A stretch of DNA of 64,000 nt, taken from positions 29,593 through 93,592 of the forward strand of contig CAYGQJ010000005.1 of assembly GCA_964351845.1 (NCBI GenBank). The letters run 5' to 3'. The notes beneath the pieces were generated by a model. It had not been told where the DNA came from. It worked only from the letters and a program-made list of their open reading frames with translations, and searched no databases. Within the stretch, counting starts at the first letter, position 1. Each line of letters starts with the position of its first letter. A program made the position numbers and the translations under genes. The DNA comes from Dokdonia sp964351845 (GTDB lineage: Bacteria > Bacteroidota > Bacteroidia > Flavobacteriales > Flavobacteriaceae). Of the stretch, positions 8,646-16,710 are shown piece after piece.

Positions 8646-9588
8646 ATCTTTTTATAATTGTCTTCACGGGCTCAATCGCTGTCGTTTCCTCAATAGAAGG
8701 GCCTGCCACCCATACGGTTTTATAGGTAGCGCCTTGGGCTGCTTTTGTGGTATCACGCATCCCTTTGGCAAAGCGAATCATCTTCACCCACTTTTTAAGC
8801 TTTTTGTTCTTATTCAGCACTTTTTCTATCCAGGTCTGTTTAGTGCCTATTTTTTGAACGTAAGGCGTATTAATGACCGTACACGGAGTGCCTGATATTT
8901 TTTGTGTCATCACAATATCATCTGCTCCGTAATCGACACAGGCTTGTTTGTATTCTTGAGAAACTGGCGCTTCTTCGCTGGCTATAAACGGACTTCCGAT
9001 ACTCGCGCCAATCGCTCCATAAGAGATGGCTCTGTCTAGATCTGCTTTATTACTCACGCCTCCCGCAGTAATCACAGGAATGGTACAGTTTTCATTTAAT
9101 TCTTTGATCAATGCTTCTGGTGTAGCATCTCCTCGGTGTCCACCCGCTTGATTATTGACAGCGACCAACGCATCACACCCCATTTCTTCTACTTTTTTAG
9201 AATACGCAAGATCTACGACATCACAAAAGACTTTGATACCTTTAGGTTTTGCCGCTTCAATGACTTGTCGTGGACTTCCTAAGGAGGTAATGATAAAATC
9301 TACCCCCAATTCACACGCCGCTTCTAGTTGTGCAGGATATTTAAGATTTGATTTATTGACAATCAGATTGATTCCGAAGGCACCTCCGGGTACTTTGGCT
9401 GCTTTGAGTTCTAAAATCGCTGCTTTCAACTCTTCAATGGTTCTGTAATTAAGCGCCGGTACACAGGCTGCAATTCCAGATTCCATTCCCGCTGTAAGCA
9501 TGGCTACATTTGACACCAAAAACATGGGTGCCATAATAATAGGGTGTTTGATGTTAAGAAGTTCAGTAAGCGGTGTTTTCTGGATCAT
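8638..9588 (-). CDS. nitronate monooxygenase family flavoprotein
   Basis: A 316-residue TIM-barrel protein of the nitronate monooxygenase / 2-nitropropane dioxygenase family. It shows I-M-A-P-M near residue 18, V-N-N-Q-A-G-G-H-R-G in the middle, I-T-A-G-G-V, and the FMN-phosphate loop around G-A-S-I-G-S-P-F. The family oxidises nitronates with FMN and oxygen, but related proteins include enoyl reductases, so the substrate is uncertain. It is a single gene with its own promoter and converges with the ABC ATPase. Confidence 0.88.
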   Translation of the reverse strand: MIQKTPLTELLNIKHPIIMAPMFLVSNVAMLTAGMESGIAACVPALNYRTIEELKAAILELKAAKVPGGAFGINLIVNKSNLKYPAQLEAACELGVDFIITSLGSPRQVIEAAKPKGIKVFCDVVDLAYSKKVEEMGCDALVAVNNQAGGHRGDATPEALIKELNENCTIPVITAGGVSNKADLDRAISYGAIGASIGSPFIASEEAPVSQEYKQACVDYGADDIVMTQKISGTPCTVINTPYVQKIGTKQTWIEKVLNKNKKLKKWVKMIRFAKGMRDTTKAAQGATYKTVWVAGPSIEETTAIEPVKTIIKRFI

Positions 9589-9607
9589 AATCGTGTCATT
9601 AAAAACT

Positions 9608-9623
9608 CAAAGATACAAAAATA
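9608..9623 (-). promoter_or_regulatory. two tandem -7 elements (TATTTTTG and TATCTTTG) of the monooxygenase gene
   Basis: On the minus strand TATTTTTG (9623-9616) is followed directly by TATCTTTG (9615-9608), both fitting TAnnTTTG. A 12-bp palindrome TATGCGCGCATA (9625-9636) lies immediately upstream and is a candidate operator. Confidence 0.55.
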
Positions 9624-9639
9624 GTATGCGCGCATAATA

Positions 9640-9915
9640 AAATTATAGAAACAAGACCGCTCCGCTACAAGAATCAAGACTTTTTAGAGTAAAAGGTTGA
9701 GTAGATGACTGAAATAGGATGCTTGTCAGTATAGGTAGATGCGAGTATACGAAGTGGGAAATTTCGAAAAAACAAATCTCAAATTCCAAGTCCAAAAAAA
9801 GAAAAAAGCGATGCAAGCATTGGAGTAATTAAACCCATTATTGTTTAAAATAGGTTTCGACGGCGCTCAACTAGACATTTTATCCAGTCCTTTTTTAGAG
9901 AGCATCCCATGTAAC
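9640..9915. repeat. gene-free stretch with interspersed-repeat fragments
   Basis: Contains CAAGAATCAAGACT (9668-9681), the inverted counterpart of 7532-7545, with a nearby GCTCCGCT. The remainder is AT-rich, with AAATCTCAAATTCC-type phrases of the kind common in flavobacterial intergenic repeats. No open reading frame, tRNA or convincing terminator was recognised. Confidence 0.4.
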
Positions 9916-10929
9916 TTACAGCAAACTCATGAGTTTCGTGACAATCGTTTCGGGTGTAATGGTTCGCATCACCTCTTCATAGCCTTCTGGCACTTTATTC
10001 CCATAAATGGACGTCGGGATGGCGGGATAGTGTGTCCTGTCTGAAAGCAGGCAGTTATTTTCTTGTTGAAAAGGTGCAAATCCTGCATACGGATGGGTCA
10101 CCCCCCACAAACTCACCGTAGGAATGCCAAACATGGCGGCGAGATGTCCGTTGCCACTATCCATAGAAAGCATCCCGTCTAACTGGGCGATCAAATTAAT
10201 TTCTTGTGGGAATTTTAAAGCACCAGCGACGACCGTTGCATTTTTACAACCATCTGAGAGTGTCTCTAGTGATTCTTTTTCATTGGGAGCGCCAAATAAA
10301 AACAAATGGGTTCCCGACTGTTGCTCTAATTGCTGAATCACTTCTTTCATCAAATCCAACGGGTATTGTTTCCCTTGGTGTGCTGCAAACGGGGCGATTC
10401 CTATCAGTTGATGGGTTGTTTTTCCTATGCGTTGATGTACTTCATCAATCACATCGGGTCTTGGAAGTGTTGCTGGTTGTATTTCTGAAAATCCTAGCTT
10501 TTCAAACACCTCAACATAACGTTGTATGGTGGTTGTAAGCGGTTTGAAAATTTTGTTTTGAGTGGCGGTTAATGCTTTTTTATCGGCTCTTCCTTTGTCT
10601 ATTTTGGCGCTGGGAAGCCCTAAAAAAAAGCGAAGCATTGTTGATCGCAAGACATTATGTGTGTCGGCGACATGGGTAATGCCTTGTTTTTTGAGTTGGC
10701 GAGACAGTTTCCAAATCCCTAAAATGCCTTTATGCTGACGATGGGTTTCGGCGGCCACAAAATGCACGTTGGGTAGCGTATCAACAATCGACTTAAAGAA
10801 CGGTTTGGAAAGGAAGGTGATTTTTGTTTCTGGGTTCGCTTTCGCGAAAGCGTATACCACAGGAATCAACATCGCCACATCGCCCATAGCCGAAAGCCGA
10901 ATAACGAGGATGTGTTGTGGTTGTTGCAT
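9916..10929 (-). CDS. glycosyltransferase family 9 (heptosyltransferase-like)
   Basis: A 337-residue GT-B enzyme starting M-Q-Q-P at 10929. The N-terminal I-R-L-S-A-M-G-D-V and the C-terminal donor-site pattern D-S-G-N-G-H-L-A-A then S-L-W-G-V-T-H-P are typical of ADP-heptose:LPS heptosyltransferases. It probably adds a sugar to the lipopolysaccharide core at the inner membrane. Upstream in-frame codons to 10998 (GTG) would translate an inverted repeat and are not conserved-looking, so I start at the ATG. The palindrome encodes A-F-A-K-A at about residues 26-30, where family members have a helix. Confidence 0.87.
   Translation of the reverse strand: MQQPQHILVIRLSAMGDVAMLIPVVYAFAKANPETKITFLSKPFFKSIVDTLPNVHFVAAETHRQHKGILGIWKLSRQLKKQGITHVADTHNVLRSTMLRFFLGLPSAKIDKGRADKKALTATQNKIFKPLTTTIQRYVEVFEKLGFSEIQPATLPRPDVIDEVHQRIGKTTHQLIGIAPFAAHQGKQYPLDLMKEVIQQLEQQSGTHLFLFGAPNEKESLETLSDGCKNATVVAGALKFPQEINLIAQLDGMLSMDSGNGHLAAMFGIPTVSLWGVTHPYAGFAPFQQENNCLLSDRTHYPAIPTSIYGNKVPEGYEEVMRTITPETIVTKLMSLL
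10837..10852. repeat. dispersed palindrome CGCTTTCGCGAAAGCG
   Basis: Perfect 16-mer in the GT9 gene, AFAKA frame. Confidence 0.95.
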
Positions 10930-10947
10930 AGAAAATCCCGATGTCTC

Positions 10948-10990
10948 CTCGAGCGCAGTCGAGAGGTTCTGAGTTCTCGACTGCGCTCGA
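10948..10990. repeat. inverted repeat CTCGAGCGCAGTCGAG / CTCGACTGCGCTCGA
   Basis: Two arms (10948-10963 and 10976-10990) can form a hairpin. A related element lies at 58361-58424. Here it sits exactly between the stop of the DUF4254 gene and the start of the GT9 gene, so transcription and possibly translation of the second gene pass through it. Confidence 0.75.
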
Positions 10991-10998
10991 ACGGACAC

Positions 10999-11610
10999 TT
11001 ACTTTTTTATATTACGAAGAACAGGATTCAGCTCGTCGTCATTGTACATTTTCATTTGCTTGTATACTTTCATATACTTATCGCCATGTGCAATATCCTT
11101 TAGTAGCGTGTCTATAGCCGTAGAGAGGTCTGCGCGTTGTTCTAGAAGTACATCTAATTTTACTTTACAGGCATCTCGATGTGCTTGTGAGGCATTTTCT
11201 CTCGTCGCTTCTTCATGCATGTGAAATACTTTAAGGGCGAGAATAGACAAACGATCGATACCCCAAGCAGGGCTTTCTGTATTGATCGTCGCAACTTCTT
11301 TTACCTGAACGCCTTTGTATTTCTCTAAAAAATAGCTATCAATATACTCAACCATATCTGTACGATCCTGGTTAGAGGCGTCTATTTTACGTTTTAATGT
11401 CAGTGCCGCGACGGGATCAATTTGTGGATCACGAATAATATCTTCATAATGCCATTGCACCGTATCTATCCAACATTTACGATATAAAAGATGACCGATC
11501 AGGTCTTCGGCTTTATCATATTTGTTGTCAAAAGCTTGATCTACCGTATTGATAATATGGTAATTTTCTATCGCTTCTCTAAAAATACGGTTTGCTTTAT
11601 CTGTAAACAT
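10999..11610 (-). CDS. DUF4254 domain-containing protein
   Basis: A 203-residue soluble, helix-rich protein that I place in DUF4254 from its overall sequence (W-H-Y-E-D-I-I-R-D, W-G-I-D-R-L-S-I-L-A-L-K). The family's function is unknown. In Flavobacteriaceae it is commonly encoded immediately upstream of a family 9 glycosyltransferase, as here, hinting at a link to LPS core synthesis; that link is inference. Its promoter appears to be about 160 bases upstream, giving a long leader. Confidence 0.85.
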   Translation of the reverse strand: MFTDKANRIFREAIENYHIINTVDQAFDNKYDKAEDLIGHLLYRKCWIDTVQWHYEDIIRDPQIDPVAALTLKRKIDASNQDRTDMVEYIDSYFLEKYKGVQVKEVATINTESPAWGIDRLSILALKVFHMHEEATRENASQAHRDACKVKLDVLLEQRADLSTAIDTLLKDIAHGDKYMKVYKQMKMYNDDELNPVLRNIKK

Positions 11611-11771
11611 AATTTTACTTTTCTAAAATGTGTAACTATTCTGTGGTGCCTTTGGCTTTGTGTTTTTTGCTTCTCTCCTTATGTAGTGCTATTTAAAAGC
11701 AACTCGGACGTTCAACACCACAAATAGGCGTTTATAATTGTAATCGTGTACGCTTTTTTTGTTTCTGAATG

Positions 11772-11779
11772 CAAAGGTA
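11772..11779 (-). promoter_or_regulatory. -7 promoter element TACCTTTG upstream of the DUF4254 gene
   Basis: A perfect TAnnTTTG on the minus strand. It would give a leader of about 155 bases before the DUF4254 start. The leader holds nothing I can name. Confidence 0.5.
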
Positions 11780-11867
11780 TCATATTTTGTAATAGGATTC
11801 CTTCCTTCTTAAAAACCTACTGCCTACTGAATTGTTTATCTGCAAGTTATCATTTTAAAAAGCGTCC

Positions 11868-12794
11868 TTAGGCTAAAAAATAATGTGTAAAAGGCAATAG
11901 TACGAGGATCCAAAGTAAAAATTCTTTGAAGAATTTTCCAGAAGCATTTTCAAGGTAATTGGTCATTATAATCGCGAGAGGTATTAGGAAGAAATACCAT
12001 TCGGCACCTGTTTTTAGGTTGGTAATCGTAACAATGCTTAGGGCAATGAATGCCATAAACATCACCAATAAATATAGGGGACGTTGGGCAATAGTGGCTC
12101 GTTTTGAATCTTGTATGTATCTAAAAATGGTCCACAGGAAAAGTGTGATAAAAACAGCTATAGGGATGAGTATCTGTAAAGAGGTATAGGATGAAAAATC
12201 AAAAGAAAAATCGTCTACAATATCCAATACAAAGGATTGATCTTCTCCTATGTACATGACATAACAGGTACACAATACGGTGACACAAATAATAGAAAGT
12301 AACGGGATAAACCAATACCGTAAAGTGGCGCCTCCGTAAAATAAAAGCCCTGCTAACATCAGTACAAAAAATGTTCCTGTCCAGAAATATGTAATACAGG
12401 CAAGGCATAACCAAAGACCTGCATCAAATAATTTACGCTCCATATGAAGGCCTGATCGAAAGCTAAGAATTCGTCGTAAAGCTAGCATCACAAAAACACC
12501 CGAAATAATAATTTTAGGGCTTTGTAATGCAATAGGTAATGCCGATGCAAATACGGCAAATAGTAGGATTCTATAAGAGTTTCGCTTCGTCAGTTCGTTT
12601 TTCTGAGATACAAAATTGAGAATAAACATGGTGAGGATAAACAAAAACCACACCCCTATAGCCTGTAAGAAAACAATCCAAGAAAAACCATCAAAAAACA
12701 AGGCGCTATTCGCCAAAAAATAGCTAATGGACATATATAATAAGACAATAACGGTATGTATTGGCTTTGATGTGCTAAAAAAGCTTGTGAGCAT
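11868..12794 (-). CDS. DUF6427 family integral membrane protein
   Basis: A 308-residue protein with about nine to ten membrane helices and almost no soluble portion. It matches, by recollection, the flavobacterial DUF6427 family, often encoded divergently from the small DUF6341 protein and purD as here. Function unknown. The overall topology resembles O-antigen ligase or polymerase-like membrane proteins but no catalytic motif is evident. Confidence 0.75.
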   Translation of the reverse strand: MLTSFFSTSKPIHTVIVLLYMSISYFLANSALFFDGFSWIVFLQAIGVWFLFILTMFILNFVSQKNELTKRNSYRILLFAVFASALPIALQSPKIIISGVFVMLALRRILSFRSGLHMERKLFDAGLWLCLACITYFWTGTFFVLMLAGLLFYGGATLRYWFIPLLSIICVTVLCTCYVMYIGEDQSFVLDIVDDFSFDFSSYTSLQILIPIAVFITLFLWTIFRYIQDSKRATIAQRPLYLLVMFMAFIALSIVTITNLKTGAEWYFFLIPLAIIMTNYLENASGKFFKEFLLWILVLLPFTHYFLA

Positions 12795-12807
12795 AGGTGG
12801 TTTTTTC

Positions 12808-12815
12808 TATTTTTG
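12808..12815 (+). promoter_or_regulatory. -7 promoter element TATTTTTG of the DUF6341 gene
   Basis: Fits TAnnTTTG and lies 66 bases before the ATG at 12881. It is in the 86-base space between divergent genes. Confidence 0.5.
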
Positions 12816-12880
12816 CGCTATCGTATGAAGTAGTACTTCTGCGTATAGCTAAGATACCATTATTGTAAACATACGAACTT

Positions 12881-13144
12881 ATGAGTTTGAAAGGATTATT
12901 TGAAGGAATACAAGCATTTGCAGAAGAGACATTATTTGCACCATTTAATGCACTTGCAGAAACAGAGCTTACAAATTGGTGGGCTTCTAACGGAATCAAC
13001 TGGTTGTTTATGCTTATTTGCTGTGCTGCCATTGTGTACTGGATGCGCGAACTTGTAGATCACAATAAAGAAGGTGAAGAAAGACGCGATGCGATTTCTC
13101 ACGGTTTCTTAGGAAACGATAGTGAATTAGAACACAAATTATAG
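12881..13144 (+). CDS. DUF6341 family small membrane protein
   Basis: An 87-residue protein with one membrane helix (about residues 42-60, I-N-W-L-F-M-L-I-C-C-A-A-I-V-Y-W) followed by a charged tail with E-E-R-R-D-A. It is a short conserved flavobacterial protein whose function is unknown; some relatives have been mislabelled as uracil phosphoribosyltransferase. Its last 6 bases overlap convergent purD. Confidence 0.75.
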   Translation: MSLKGLFEGIQAFAEETLFAPFNALAETELTNWWASNGINWLFMLICCAAIVYWMRELVDHNKEGEERRDAISHGFLGNDSELEHKL

Positions 13145-14407
13145 GTCAAACCCTATATCTGTACGATAATACATCCTATCAAAATGTAGTTTTTCTATAT
13201 TTTGATAGGATTTTTTTATGGCTTCTTTGAAGTCTTCATCAAAAGAAGTAACAGTAATGACGCGTCCTCCATTGGTCACAATTGCTCCCTCTTTACTAGC
13301 TGTTCCTGCATGAAATACAATAGAATCTTCTATAGTTTCTATTCCTGAAATCACCTTTCCTTTTTCATAGGCTTCTGGATAACCTCCAGATACAACCATC
13401 ACTGTGGTCGCAGCTCTTTCATCTAATTTCAGTTCTTCAGCTGCTAATGTTCCTTTAGAAACGGCTTTAAATAACTGCACGAGATCACTTTGGATGCGAG
13501 GCAACACAACTTCTGTTTCTGGATCTCCCATGCGCACATTGTACTCAATCACTTTAGGCTCATCCCCTACTTTGATCAATCCAATAAAGACAAATCCTTT
13601 GTAGTCAATATGTTCTTTGGCGAGACCGTCAATGGTAGGTTTTACGATACGGTCTTCTATTTTTTGCATCAAAAGGTCGTCTGCAAAAGGTACAGGGCTT
13701 ATAGCGCCCATTCCTCCTGTGTTCAATCCTGTATCCCCTTCTCCGATACGTTTGTAATCTTTGGCAGTAGGAAGGATTTTATAGTTCTTCCCATCAGTCA
13801 ATACAAATACACTCAATTCAATACCGTCTAGAAACTCTTCAATCACCACCGTGGTACTGGCATCACCAAACTTTCCACCCAGCATATGGGCTAGTTCTGT
13901 TTTGGCTTCCTCCAGATCTTGTATAATTAACACCCCTTTTCCTGCCGCTAATCCGTCTGCTTTTAACACATACGGAGGTTGTAATGTCTCTAAAAAGGCC
14001 TGTCCTTCTGTAAGTGTCGCGGCTGTAAAACTTTCATACGCGGCTGTCGGGATTCCGTGCGCCATCATAAATTCTTTGGCGCGTTCTTTACTTCCTTCTA
14101 GCGTAGCACCTTCTTTTGATGGGCCAATCACAGCTACGTGTTGTAATTGCTCATCGCCTGTAAAGAAATCATAGATTCCTTGTACCAGCGGATCTTCAGG
14201 GCCCACAACTACCATGTCAATAGTTTCTTTAAGGACAAGCGTTTTGATCGCTTCAAAATCAGTAACGCCTATGGCAACATTGGTCGCTATTTGGGCTGTT
14301 CCTGCATTTCCAGGGGCTACAAAAAGCGTATCACACTGCTCACTTTGTGCTATTTTATAAGCAAATGTATGCTCTCTACCGCCAGACCCTAAGATTAAAA
14401 TATTCAT
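13139..14407 (-). CDS. purD: phosphoribosylamine-glycine ligase
   Basis: A 422-residue GAR synthetase that joins glycine to 5-phosphoribosylamine using ATP in purine synthesis. It has the N-terminal M-N-I-L-I-L-G-S-G-G-R-E-H signature, the ATP-grasp segment L-K-A-D-G-L-A-A-G-K-G-V, and the metal-binding Y-N-V-R-M-G-D-P-E-T-E near residue 290. The ATG at 14407 gives the exact family N-terminus and has a TACTTTTG promoter 25 bases upstream; the longer frame to 14434 is rejected. It appears to be a single-gene transcript. Confidence 0.97.
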   Translation of the reverse strand: MNILILGSGGREHTFAYKIAQSEQCDTLFVAPGNAGTAQIATNVAIGVTDFEAIKTLVLKETIDMVVVGPEDPLVQGIYDFFTGDEQLQHVAVIGPSKEGATLEGSKERAKEFMMAHGIPTAAYESFTAATLTEGQAFLETLQPPYVLKADGLAAGKGVLIIQDLEEAKTELAHMLGGKFGDASTTVVIEEFLDGIELSVFVLTDGKNYKILPTAKDYKRIGEGDTGLNTGGMGAISPVPFADDLLMQKIEDRIVKPTIDGLAKEHIDYKGFVFIGLIKVGDEPKVIEYNVRMGDPETEVVLPRIQSDLVQLFKAVSKGTLAAEELKLDERAATTVMVVSGGYPEAYEKGKVISGIETIEDSIVFHAGTASKEGAIVTNGGRVITVTSFDEDFKEAIKKSYQNIEKLHFDRMYYRTDIGFDL

Positions 14408-14431
14408 GGAGTTGTTGTTTTTATCAAAGTA

Positions 14432-14439
14432 CAAAAGTA
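14432..14439 (-). promoter_or_regulatory. -7 promoter element TACTTTTG of purD
   Basis: A TAnnTTTG match on the minus strand, 25 bases upstream of the chosen purD start. No PurR-like operator was recognised. Confidence 0.55.
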
Positions 14440-14521
14440 GTTTCTCTACCCTTTTACGACAAGATAATCCTATAAAAATATTGATGTCACACTATATCTT
14501 CTTCAAAAAGAGTCAGATTCA

Positions 14522-14535
14522 CGCTTTCGCGAAAA
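14522..14535. repeat. truncated palindrome CGCTTTCGCGAAAA
   Basis: Intergenic between purD and the PaaK-like gene; right end altered. Confidence 0.8.
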
Positions 14536-14584
14536 TAAAACAGGCAACCTCCCATTTTGAGTCCTTCTTTCAGACTTCTTTTTG

Positions 14585-14591
14585 TATTTTG
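14585..14591 (+). promoter_or_regulatory. TATTTTG -7-like element before the PaaK-like gene
   Basis: One base shorter than TAnnTTTG but well placed, about 20 bases before the GTG at 14611. It argues against the longer reading frame starting at 14557. Confidence 0.4.
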
Positions 14592-14610
14592 CTCTCCTAA
14601 TACGCTATGG

Positions 14611-15918
14611 GTGCATTTATTTGATTGGACATTAAAATTGAAGGGGTTTGATATCGCTTTCGCGAAAGCGGAATTAGCCCGTATTCAATCCATCCCTGAA
14701 GATCAATATGCGACCTATATTGAGCAACAAAAACAGGCGATTGTTACGTATCACAAAATGTATACTCCTTTTTACAAGCAACTCACTGCTCAGCAAAAAA
14801 ACCCCTCTTGGGAAGCTTTACCTGTCCTTACAAAAGCCGATTTACAACAACCGTTACAACAACGCCTTTCTACAGAATTTACACGCAAAAATGTATATGT
14901 AAATAAAACCTCTGGTTCATCTGGCCATCCGTTTATTTTTGCCAAAGACAAAGCATCACATGCACTTTCTTGGGCGAGTTTTCAGGATCGATACGCCTGG
15001 TTTGACTTGGATATAAACACCTCCAAACAAGCCCGTTTTTACGGGATTCCGTTGGATGTTGTGGGCTACCGCAAAGAGCGCCTTAAAGATTGGTTAGGGA
15101 ATCGATATCGCTTTCCTATTTTTGATTTAAGCGAACCACAACTCGACAACATACGCCAAAAATTTGAGCGCACTTCTTTTGAATACCTCAACGGCTACAC
15201 CAGTAGTATTGTCTTGTTTGCCAAATATCTCAAGCGACACCAACTCATTCTTAAAGACCTATGCCCCACACTTAAAGCCTGTATTGTCACAAGCGAAATG
15301 CTTTTTGAAAGTGACAAACAGCTCATGGAAACTCAGTTTGGCATCCCTGTGATTAATGAATATGGCGCTTCTGAATTGGGGCTTATTGCATTTCAAAACA
15401 CCGAAGATCAGTTTCAGGTCGACAGTGAATTGTTGTATGTGGAGATTCTTGACGAAAACAATCAACCTGTTCCTCACGGGACATCAGGTCGGGTGGTGAT
15501 TACGTCGCTGTATAACAAAGCACATCCGTTTATACGGTATGATATTGGGGATATGGGTACGCTTTCGCGAAAAAGTACGCCTAAAAAACCCATTCTAGAA
15601 ACGCTTGTGGGTCGTACCAATGATATTGCACGCCTCCCTAGCGGAAAAGTGGTCCCTGGACTTACGTTTTACTATGTCACCAAAAGTGTGATTGAAGAAG
15701 ATGGAAACGTACAAGAATTTGTGATTGAACAAACGGCTTTAGACATGTTTAAAGTACGCTATACCGCACAGCGAACACTTACATCACAAGAGGAAGAAAC
15801 GATCAGGAAAGCAACGTATACCTATCTTGAAGAAGGTTTGACCGTCCTATTTGAAAAAGTTGAAAAGATGGATCGTAGTAAGCGTGGGAAGTTGAAGCAG
15901 TTTGTTTCTAAAATATAA
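14611..15918 (+). CDS. PaaK/CapK-like adenylate-forming enzyme
   Basis: A 435-residue member of the phenylacetate-CoA ligase / CapK branch of AMP-binding enzymes. It has the phosphate loop T-S-G-S-S-G-H-P, the motif N-E-Y-G-A-S-E-L-G, and the R-Y-D-I-G-D hinge. CapK-like members are common at capsule loci, and this gene converges on the polysaccharide cluster with no bases between the stop codons. The start is probably GTG at 14611, giving L-F-D-W-T-L-K-L-K-G-F; no in-frame ATG is near. The palindrome supplies A-F-A-K-A at residues 16-20, and a variant copy at 15560 encodes T-L-S-R-K. True substrate unknown. Confidence 0.8.
   Translation: MHLFDWTLKLKGFDIAFAKAELARIQSIPEDQYATYIEQQKQAIVTYHKMYTPFYKQLTAQQKNPSWEALPVLTKADLQQPLQQRLSTEFTRKNVYVNKTSGSSGHPFIFAKDKASHALSWASFQDRYAWFDLDINTSKQARFYGIPLDVVGYRKERLKDWLGNRYRFPIFDLSEPQLDNIRQKFERTSFEYLNGYTSSIVLFAKYLKRHQLILKDLCPTLKACIVTSEMLFESDKQLMETQFGIPVINEYGASELGLIAFQNTEDQFQVDSELLYVEILDENNQPVPHGTSGRVVITSLYNKAHPFIRYDIGDMGTLSRKSTPKKPILETLVGRTNDIARLPSGKVVPGLTFYYVTKSVIEEDGNVQEFVIEQTALDMFKVRYTAQRTLTSQEEETIRKATYTYLEEGLTVLFEKVEKMDRSKRGKLKQFVSKI
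14655..14670. repeat. dispersed palindrome CGCTTTCGCGAAAGCG
   Basis: Perfect 16-mer near the start of the PaaK-like gene, AFAKA frame. Confidence 0.95.
15560..15573. repeat. truncated palindrome CGCTTTCGCGAAAA
   Basis: In the PaaK-like gene, frame giving TLSRK. Confidence 0.8.
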
Positions 15919-16710
15919 CTAATCTATTTTCTCAATCCACTTGGTTCTTACAAAAAAGTACTCGTAAAAAAATCGTACTAAATAGAGTGCCGATTTGATC
16001 CAAGAATAGCCTAGATACTCTTTGTAAAACTTGAAGTTGTATTTCACCAAATTGAGTTTATTCGCACTCATAGATCCTTCATGAATTCTGTAAAAGGCTA
16101 AATCTTCTTGAAGTCCTAGGGCAGGTCTGTTGCTCTTTTTGATGGCTTCTAGCCAAACAGCCCAATCTTGTCGTTTGCGGATGTTAGGGGCGATGATTTT
16201 ACCTATTTCAGACGCTTTATAGATGCCTGTTAGGTTTCCTATGTAATTATTGCTGTGTTGCTTTTTATAGGGAAGCTCAGGGAGTGCTTTGATGCGTTTT
16301 CCCAAAGGCTCTCCAGCTTCATTGATGTGTATGTAATTTGTGTACGAAACCGCAGCGTTGTGCGCTTCCATAAACTGCAACTGCTTTTCTAATTTTTCAG
16401 GATGCCAAAGGTCGTCCGCATCTAGAAAGGCGATATACGCTCCTGTAGCGAGTTCTGTGGCTTTATTACGGGAGTGGGCGGCACCGCTATTTCGCGAAAG
16501 CGTCACCACTTTTATACGAGGGTCTTTTTTTGCAAACGTTTCTACTAGCTGCAATGAGGTGTCTGTAGACAGATCATTTACAATGAGGTGCTCCCAGTTT
16601 GTGTAGGTTTGGTTTTGAATGCTTTTGAGTGTTGCAGTGATATACTTTTCTGCATTATACAGTGGGGTGATAATAGAGACAAGCGGTAGATGACTAGTAG
16701 GCTTTTTCAT
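15919..16710 (-). CDS. glycosyltransferase family 2
   Basis: A 263-residue GT-A glycosyltransferase with V-S-I-I-T-P-L-Y-N-A near residue 10 and the metal-binding D-A-D-D near residue 96. It is the last gene of the surface-polysaccharide operon and overlaps the upstream phosphoglycosyltransferase gene by 17 bases, so it probably adds an early sugar to the undecaprenyl-linked unit. A variant of the palindrome (16485-16502) encodes T-L-S-R-N at the nucleotide-sugar end of the domain. Confidence 0.9.
   Translation of the reverse strand: MKKPTSHLPLVSIITPLYNAEKYITATLKSIQNQTYTNWEHLIVNDLSTDTSLQLVETFAKKDPRIKVVTLSRNSGAAHSRNKATELATGAYIAFLDADDLWHPEKLEKQLQFMEAHNAAVSYTNYIHINEAGEPLGKRIKALPELPYKKQHSNNYIGNLTGIYKASEIGKIIAPNIRKRQDWAVWLEAIKKSNRPALGLQEDLAFYRIHEGSMSANKLNLVKYNFKFYKEYLGYSWIKSALYLVRFFYEYFFVRTKWIEKID
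16485..16502. repeat. palindrome variant with two extra bases
   Basis: CGCTATTTCGCGAAAGCG in the GT2 gene, frame giving TLSRN. Confidence 0.7.

Noticed and set aside
10930..10998. N-terminal extension of the GT9 protein from a GTG codon
   Set aside because: It is a translation of the inverted repeat; the family motif begins right after the ATG at 10929.
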